Assembly (NCBI RefSeq): GCF_003633685.1 | Contig: NZ_RBKT01000001.1 | Span: 434,001 to 498,000 of the forward strand | DNA length: 64,000 bases | Direction of reading: 5' to 3' | DNA from: Micromonospora pisi | Lineage (GTDB): Bacteria > Actinomycetota > Actinomycetes > Mycobacteriales > Micromonosporaceae | Part shown: positions 59,108 to 64,000 of the stretch, in pieces | How the letters are laid out: every line of letters begins with the position of its first letter | Position numbering within the stretch: position 1 is the stretch's first letter | Position numbers and translations under genes: made by a program | Notes under the pieces: generated by a model | Database searches by the model: none | What the model was told of the DNA's origin: nothing | What the model saw: only the letters and a program-made list of their open reading frames with translations

Positions 59108-60613
59108 TCAGTGCATCATCACCGGTACGGGAACATCGCCGGCGTTCTCGTCGTCGGACGCGCCCGAGCCGCCAGCCACCGCGCCGCCGTCCTGACGCCC
59201 TGCGGTGACCAGGGTGAACGTGAGCAGAGCCGCCGCCACCAGCACGCCGACCGCCCACCAGATCGCGGTCGCGTAACCGTGCACCGCCGCCTCGTTGACC
59301 AGGTTCGAGTTGCCACCGTGGTCGAGCAGGTACGCCGTGGTGGCGCTGGCCGCGACCGTGTTCAGCAGGGCCGTGCCGATCGAACCACCCACCTGCTGCG
59401 ACGTGTTGATCATCGCCGAGGCGACACCCGCGTCACGCGGCTCGACACCGTAGGTGCCCAGAGCCATCGCCGGCATGAACGCCGTACCCATGCCGAGCCC
59501 GAGCAGGATCATGCCCGGCAGGATCAGACCCGCGTACGAGCTGTCCACCTTGAGCTGGGTCAGGATCAGCATGCCGAGTGCGGCGACCAGGAAGCCCGGT
59601 CCCATCAGCAGCCGGGGCGCGACCCGGTTCATCAGCCGGGCACCGATCTGGGTCGAGCCGGTGATCATGCCAGCGATCATCGGCAGGAACGCCAGGCCGG
59701 TGACGACCGGCGACCACCCCTTGACCACCTGGAGGTAGTAGGTGAGGAAGAGGAAGAGACCGAACATACCGATGACCGCGATGCCCAGCGCCGAGTAGAC
59801 GCCGGCCCGGTTGCGCTCGGTCAGCACCCGCAGCGGCAGCAACGGGTGGGCGACCTTCGACTCGACCAGGACGAACGTGGCCAGCAGCACGGCCGCGGCA
59901 ACGAACGAGCCCAGGGTCCAGGCGGCGGTCCAGCCGTTGGTCTCGGCCCGGGTGAAGCCGTAGACCAGGGCGACCAGGCCCGTGGTGGCCAGCAGTACGC
60001 CAGGGATGTCGAGCTTGTTGCGGTTACGGGCCCCCGGCACATCCTTGATCACGAGGATCGCGCCAGCGGCGGCGACCAGCGCGAACGGGATGTTGACGTA
60101 GAGCGCCCAGCGCCAGTTCAGGTACTCGGTGAGCACACCACCGAGGATCAGGCCGATGGCACCGCCACCACCCGCGATCGCACCGAAGACGCCGAACGCC
60201 TTGGCGCGCTCCTTGGCCTCGGTGAAGGTGACCGCCAACAGCGACAGCGCCGCCGGGGCGAGCAGCGCGCCGAAGACGCCCTGGAGGGCGCGAGCGCCGA
60301 GCAGCATGCCGGTGTTGACCGCGATCCCGCCGATGGCCGACGCGGCGGCGAAGCCGAGCAGGCCGATGGTGAAGATCCGCTTTCGGCCGGCGATGTCGGC
60401 GATCCGGCCGCCGAAGAGCAGCAGCCCACCGAAGGCGAGCGTGTAGGCGGTGATCACCCATTGCCGGTTGCCGTCGGAGATGCCCAGGTCGTGCTGGGCG
60501 GCCGGGAGGGCGATGTTCACCACGGTCGCATCCAGTACGACCATCAACTGGGCCAGCGAGATGAATATCAGCGCTGTCCAGCGCCTCGGATTGGCTTCAA
60601 CTTCTGTGGACAT
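59108..60613 (-). CDS. MFS drug exporter, DHA2 (EmrB/QacA) type
   Basis: A 501-residue transporter with 14 predicted helices. LAQLMVVLDATVVNIALPAA holds the helix-1 Asp, FGGRIADIAGRKR is the loop 2-3 motif, and GAIAGGGGAIGLILGGVLTE is the antiporter motif C. It exports drugs in exchange for protons. The tail after the last helix is Gly/Asp-rich. It lies 110 bp downstream of a TetR gene on the same strand, and the two probably form an operon. ATG at 60613. Confidence 0.93.
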   Translation of the reverse strand: MSTEVEANPRRWTALIFISLAQLMVVLDATVVNIALPAAQHDLGISDGNRQWVITAYTLAFGGLLLFGGRIADIAGRKRIFTIGLLGFAAASAIGGIAVNTGMLLGARALQGVFGALLAPAALSLLAVTFTEAKERAKAFGVFGAIAGGGGAIGLILGGVLTEYLNWRWALYVNIPFALVAAAGAILVIKDVPGARNRNKLDIPGVLLATTGLVALVYGFTRAETNGWTAAWTLGSFVAAAVLLATFVLVESKVAHPLLPLRVLTERNRAGVYSALGIAVIGMFGLFLFLTYYLQVVKGWSPVVTGLAFLPMIAGMITGSTQIGARLMNRVAPRLLMGPGFLVAALGMLILTQLKVDSSYAGLILPGMILLGLGMGTAFMPAMALGTYGVEPRDAGVASAMINTSQQVGGSIGTALLNTVAASATTAYLLDHGGNSNLVNEAAVHGYATAIWWAVGVLVAAALLTFTLVTAGRQDGGAVAGGSGASDDENAGDVPVPVMMH

Positions 60614-60723
60614 GAAGGTCCCCGCATTTTTCGCAAATATGGATGGAAACGGCAGCCTGTGGACGCAGGCAGCCCAGGTGGCGATGTGGTGGTCACGGCG
60701 GCGGGTCCACCCCGCCGTGCCGG

Positions 60724-61449
60724 TCAGTGGACGGGTTTACCGTTCGGCGTCGTGCAGGGCTCGTCGTTGAGCCGATGGGCGGAAAGCCGCAGGTCCGCCA
60801 GGGTTGCCGCACTCCCCGGGAGAACGGACCGTTGGGGCGCCCGCAACCCGTCGAGAAGCAGTTCCAGGTGCCGGTGGGCGTACGGCTCGACCGTTGCCTG
60901 TGCCGTACCAGGCAGCGGCCGGGTGAGCTGGACGATCGGGACGATCAGGTCGCCGACGCCGATATCCGGCCGCAGCTGACCGGACTCGCGGGCCCGGCGC
61001 AGCATGAGTTCGAAAGCGTCCTCCATCTGCTCCCGCGCCTCACACAACTCCGGATCCGCCAGGTCCAACCGGTCGGAGAAGACCGCGCAGAGCCCCCCGA
61101 TGAGCAGGTCGGCCGAGGCGTGCGCGAACCGCCGCAGCGCTTCGAACGCGTCCGGCTCAGTTGCCCCGATCTGTTCCGCTTGAGCCGACAAACAGGACAT
61201 CAAGCTCAACACCACCACTCGGATCAGTTCGTTCCGGTTGGCGAAGTGCCGATACAGAGTGGCGTTACCGACCCCGGCCCGCTGGGCGATCTCGTCCAGC
61301 GGTACGTCGGCACCCCGCTCCAGGAAGAGTTGGGCCGCCGCGGTGACGATCCGCTCGTAGTTACGAGAAGCGTCTGCCCGCTGACGAGGCAGCCGCTGCT
61401 GGACGACAGGGCCCGCCACGGCAGTATCAGTCACGTCGACGCTCCTCAC
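60724..61449 (-). CDS. TetR family regulator of the MFS exporter
   Basis: A 241-residue repressor. The DNA-binding domain at about 28-75 reads YERIVTAAAQLFLERGADVP, LDEIAQRAGVGNATLYRHFA and NRNELI; a SbtR-like C-terminal domain (TetR_C) follows. Two copies of a 23-bp palindrome lie directly upstream of its start, so it is autoregulated. It should control the MFS gene behind it. The start may be the GTG at 61434. Confidence 0.93.
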   Translation of the reverse strand: MRSVDVTDTAVAGPVVQQRLPRQRADASRNYERIVTAAAQLFLERGADVPLDEIAQRAGVGNATLYRHFANRNELIRVVVLSLMSCLSAQAEQIGATEPDAFEALRRFAHASADLLIGGLCAVFSDRLDLADPELCEAREQMEDAFELMLRRARESGQLRPDIGVGDLIVPIVQLTRPLPGTAQATVEPYAHRHLELLLDGLRAPQRSVLPGSAATLADLRLSAHRLNDEPCTTPNGKPVH

Positions 61450-61452
61450 TGA

Positions 61453-61510
61453 AACCGGGGAGTCCTTCCCCGGTTATCCGAAGAGTCAAACGGGGAAAGC
61501 CTCCCCGGTT
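61453..61510. promoter_or_regulatory. Two TetR operators upstream of the regulator gene
   Basis: The first copy (61453-61475) is AACCGGGGA-N5-TCCCCGGTT, with perfect 9-bp arms. The second (61488-61510) is AAACGGGGA-N5-TCCCCGGTT, with one mismatch. Their centres are 35 bp apart. They begin 4 bp upstream of the TetR start, so they cover its promoter and leader. Confidence 0.85.
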
Positions 61511-61658
61511 ATTTCGACCATGGCTGTGACCTGCGTCCCGACATCGATCAGCGCGCCTTCCCCGCCCACACCACACGGTCCAGGTGTTCCGTCCGGGACG
61601 TCCCGCGCAACCCTCGGCGTGTCATCGACCTCACCGCCACGACGAGCGACAGAGGTGG

Positions 61659-61696
61659 TTGACACGTCAATCACCCTCATACGATTGACACGTCAA
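61659..61696. promoter_or_regulatory. Repeated TTGACACGTCAA sites before the SDR gene
   Basis: TTGAC-AC-GTCAA occurs at 61659-61670 and 61685-61696, 26 bp apart, the second extended to GATTGAC-AC-GTCAATC. Each also contains a TTGACA hexamer, so promoter -35 and operator may coincide. They lie about 100-135 bp upstream of the SDR start. No matching regulator gene is within sight, since the nearby TetR gene has a different palindrome. Confidence 0.7.
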
Positions 61697-61794
61697 TCAG
61701 GTGGACACGCTCACTCACGAGGTGACGGTCCCGAGCGCCGCCCGGACGGCCAAACACCGCCGCCCGGACAGGCCGCAGAACAAGGAGGAGTTCC

Positions 61795-62559
61795 ATGGGA
61801 ACCCTGCACGGGAAGGTCGTGCTCATCACCGGCACCGGAGGAGGTCTGGGGCGCGTCGCGTCGCTGGCCTTCGCGAGGGAAGGCGCCAAGGTCGTCGGGG
61901 CCGACATCCAGATCGAGGCAAACAACGAGACGGTCGAACTCGTCCGCCGTGCCGGCGGAGAGATGACAGGCATCGCGCCGATCGACCTCACCGACCCGGA
62001 ACAGGCACGGCAGATCGTCGAGGACGCCGTGGCGGCCTACGGCGGGCTCGACGTGGTCTACAACAACGCGGCCTCGCTCCGCTTCGGTTCGATGCCCGAT
62101 TTCTCGGTCGAGGACTGGCGGGCCACGATAACAGGCGAACTCGACATCCCCTTCTTCGTGTCGAAGTTCGCCTGGCCGCACCTGGTCCGGCGCGGTGGCG
62201 GCGTCATCATCAACGCCGCGTCGATGGCCGGCATGATCGGTGGCGAGGTTCCCCCGATGGTCGCGCACGCCGCCGCGAACGCCGGCATCATCGGCATGAC
62301 CCGGCAACTCGCGCTCGAAGGCGCCCGCGACGGGATCCGGGTGGTGGCGGTCAGTCCCGGGCCCATCCTGACCCCGGCCAGCGAGCGCGACCTCGGGGAC
62401 AACCAGGCCGCCCGGGCCGCGATCACCAGCAAGACGCTCGTCAAGCGCTTCGCCCGACCCGAGGAGGTCGTCGAACTGGTGGTCTTCCTCGCCTCCGACC
62501 GGGCGGCGTACATCACCGGCGCGAACTACCCGGTCGACGGCGGCGCGACCGCCTGGTAG
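61795..62559 (+). CDS. SDR-family protein with altered active site
   Basis: A 254-residue SDR fold. TGTGGGLG (13-20) binds the cofactor, VVGADIQIE after strand 2 suggests NAD(H), and Ser143 in NAASMAG is present. The catalytic Tyr-x3-Lys is replaced: MVAHAAANAGIIGMTRQLAL puts His158 and Asn162 in the Tyr and Lys positions (codons CAC and AAC). AYITGANYPVDGGATAW closes the domain as usual. It may use different chemistry or only bind ligand. AAGGAGGAG lies upstream of the ATG. Confidence 0.88.
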   Translation: MGTLHGKVVLITGTGGGLGRVASLAFAREGAKVVGADIQIEANNETVELVRRAGGEMTGIAPIDLTDPEQARQIVEDAVAAYGGLDVVYNNAASLRFGSMPDFSVEDWRATITGELDIPFFVSKFAWPHLVRRGGGVIINAASMAGMIGGEVPPMVAHAAANAGIIGMTRQLALEGARDGIRVVAVSPGPILTPASERDLGDNQAARAAITSKTLVKRFARPEEVVELVVFLASDRAAYITGANYPVDGGATAW

Positions 62560-62582
62560 CACGGCCGGCGTGCAACCCGGCC

Positions 62583-63818
62583 CTAGGCGGCGGCGAAGAC
62601 GAGGGAGACGTTCTGGCCGCCGAAGCCGAAGGAGTTGCAGACGGCGGCGTCGAGCCGCTGCTTACGCGGGGCGCCGGTGACCACGTCGAGCTTCACCTCG
62701 GGGGCCAACTGGTCGAGGTTGAGCGTCGGCGGGATGACCCCGTTGGCAACCGACAGCAGCGTGACGATGCCCTCCACCGCGCCGGCCGCGCCGACCAGGT
62801 GTCCCAGGCTGGACTTGGGGGCGGTGAGCAGCACGTCGTCGCCGAGCGCCCGCGTGATCGCGGCCGCCTCACCCACGTCGCCGACGACGGTTGAGGTGGC
62901 GTGGCAGTTGACGTGCTTCACGTCCGACGGCTGGAGCCCCGCGTCGGCGACCGCGTTGAGGATCGCCCGGATCTGGCCGGCGCCGGTCGGGTCGGGGCCG
63001 GTGATGTGATGGGCGTCGGAGGTGATGCCGTATCCGGCGAGCCGGCCGAGCACCCTGGCCCCCCGGGCGGCGGCGAAGTCGGCCCGCTCCAGGACCACCA
63101 CCCCGGCGCCCTCACCGAGCACAAAACCGTCCCGGTCGACGTCGAACGGCCGGGAGGCACGCTCCGGGTCGTCGTTGCGCTTGGAGAGCGTACGGGCCTG
63201 GGCGAAGCCGGCGATCGTCAACGGCGCGATGGCGGCCTCCGCCCCACCGGCGATGACCACGTCGGCCTCGCCGGAACGGATCAGCCGGGCGGCGAGAGCG
63301 AGTGCCTCGGCACCGGAGGCGCAGGCGGAGACCGGGGTGTAGACGCCGGCGCGGGCGCCGAACTCCAGGCTGACCCAGGCGGCGGGTCCGTTCGGCATCA
63401 GCATCGGCACGGTCAGCGGGGAGATCCGGGCCGGCCCCTTCTCCTCCAGCAGGTCGTCCTGGTCGAGCAGGGTGTTGACGCCGCCGACGCCGGTGCCGAT
63501 CACCACCGCGAGGCGGATCGGGTCGACCTCGGGGCTGCCGGCGTCGGTCCATGCCTGCTGGGCGGCAACAAGCGCGGCCTGCTGGCAGCGGTCCATCCGG
63601 CGGGCCTGGACCCGGGGCAGCACCTCGGCCGGAGCGACTGCCATCGGGGCGGCGATCTTCGTCGGCAGGTCGTCGGCGTGCCCGAACGAGGCCACCAGGT
63701 CGTCGATCCGGCGTACGCCGGAACGTCCCGCGAGCAGTCCCTGCCACAGCGAGTCGACGTCTCCGCCGAACGGTGTGGTCGCGCCGAGCCCGGTGACGAC
63801 AACGTCCTGGGCGTTCAT
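62583..63818 (-). CDS. fabF: Beta-ketoacyl-ACP synthase II (FabF type)
   Basis: A 411-residue ketosynthase. The Cys-His-His set is complete: Cys166 in VSACASGAEA, His306 in VNCHATST, His340 in SSLGHLVGAAG; GFGGQNVSLVF closes it. It extends acyl-ACP chains in fatty acid synthesis. GAGGAGG lies before the ATG at 63818. No acyl carrier protein or other fab gene is adjacent in view, but the divergent TetR gene with an operator between them suggests dedicated control. It could also serve a lipid-like secondary product. Confidence 0.9.
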   Translation of the reverse strand: MNAQDVVVTGLGATTPFGGDVDSLWQGLLAGRSGVRRIDDLVASFGHADDLPTKIAAPMAVAPAEVLPRVQARRMDRCQQAALVAAQQAWTDAGSPEVDPIRLAVVIGTGVGGVNTLLDQDDLLEEKGPARISPLTVPMLMPNGPAAWVSLEFGARAGVYTPVSACASGAEALALAARLIRSGEADVVIAGGAEAAIAPLTIAGFAQARTLSKRNDDPERASRPFDVDRDGFVLGEGAGVVVLERADFAAARGARVLGRLAGYGITSDAHHITGPDPTGAGQIRAILNAVADAGLQPSDVKHVNCHATSTVVGDVGEAAAITRALGDDVLLTAPKSSLGHLVGAAGAVEGIVTLLSVANGVIPPTLNLDQLAPEVKLDVVTGAPRKQRLDAAVCNSFGFGGQNVSLVFAAA

Positions 63819-63864
63819 GCTGGCCTCCTCGTGGCATGCGTGGTGTGAGGGCTTGCCGTCCCGT

Positions 63865-63883
63865 AGTTGTATCGCATACAACT
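63865..63883. promoter_or_regulatory. Operator between fabF and the divergent TetR gene
   Basis: AGTTGTAT-CGC-ATACAACT is a perfect 8-bp inverted repeat with a 3-bp centre. It lies 46 bp before the fabF start and 5 bp before the TetR GTG. It is the likely binding site of that TetR protein. Confidence 0.85.
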
Positions 63884-63888
63884 TTAGG

Positions 63889-64000
63889 GTGTCCACCGCC
63901 GAATCGCAGCCCCGGTCCCCCGCCCCACCCCGCGACCGGGGGCGGCGTACCCGGGCGTTGCTGCTCGAACAGGCCGCGGCGCTCTTCGGTGAGCACGGCT
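63889..64000 (+). CDS. TetR family regulator, N-terminal part
   Basis: Only 37 codons are in the window. VSTAESQPRSP is followed by a Pro/Arg-rich stretch and GRRTRALLLEQAAALFGEHG, the first helix of a TetR DNA-binding domain. The GTG at 63889 follows the palindrome by 5 bp, so the gene is nearly leaderless and autoregulated. It likely controls the divergent fabF gene. Confidence 0.8.
   Translation, partial: MSTAESQPRSPAPPRDRGRRTRALLLEQAAALFGEHG

Overview
The window comes from a high-GC, strongly GC3-biased actinobacterium. CGTACG-rich codon use, GTG starts, an AfsR/SARP regulator, DrrAB-type ABC genes, DUF397/DUF5753 and DUF574 families and a GGAAGGGCCCC repeat all fit Micromonosporaceae (Micromonospora or a close relative). 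That genus-level call is inference from sequence style, not from a search.

Region 1 (1-32 kb) is mostly intact chromosomal sequence with hairpin terminators and divergent operators. It holds the start of a CocE-type hydrolase, a fused ABC exporter, a DUF427 protein, an unusual zinc-ribbon SDR, an XRE-cupin regulator divergent from a BenE transporter with a perfect operator between them, a Tat-exported beta-lactamase-like hydrolase, trpF, an HD protein, a DUF574 methyltransferase, an AfsR-type regulator followed by a DrrAB-like exporter, and a run with a small unknown protein, a DUF4132 protein, an acVLRF1 peptidyl-tRNA hydrolase and a second-type LigA. After these come a class C beta-lactamase-like lipoprotein, a P450, a complete four-gene polyamine-type ABC importer, and a TIM-barrel protein controlled by a divergent TetR gene with twin operators.

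Region 2 (32-58 kb) is accessory. It carries a two-TM SLATT-like protein, a frameshifted HEAT-repeat gene, a membrane STAND NTPase with 14 WD40 repeats, decayed integrase and transposase tails, a complete IS5-family element with 12-bp inverted repeats and a TCA duplication, a nuoH fragment, SUKH/YwqG/DUF4259-type small proteins typical of immunity or polymorphic gene sets, and short repeats that sit just 3' of successive plus-strand genes. A run of 19 C lies at the start of the DUF4259 gene. ArsR-SRPBCC-DHFR-like, YciI-ECF42 and DUF5753/DUF397 gene sets are interspersed, some broken.

Region 3 (58-64 kb) returns to ordered genes: a methyltransferase, an MFS exporter with its TetR regulator and two operator copies, an SDR whose catalytic Tyr and Lys are His and Asn, and a FabF-type ketosynthase divergent from a TetR gene cut by the window edge, with a perfect 19-bp operator between them.

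No rRNA, tRNA or CRISPR array was seen. The strongest candidates for new biology are the SLATT/HEAT/STAND cluster, the G-tract DUF4259 locus, and the gene-end repeat family.
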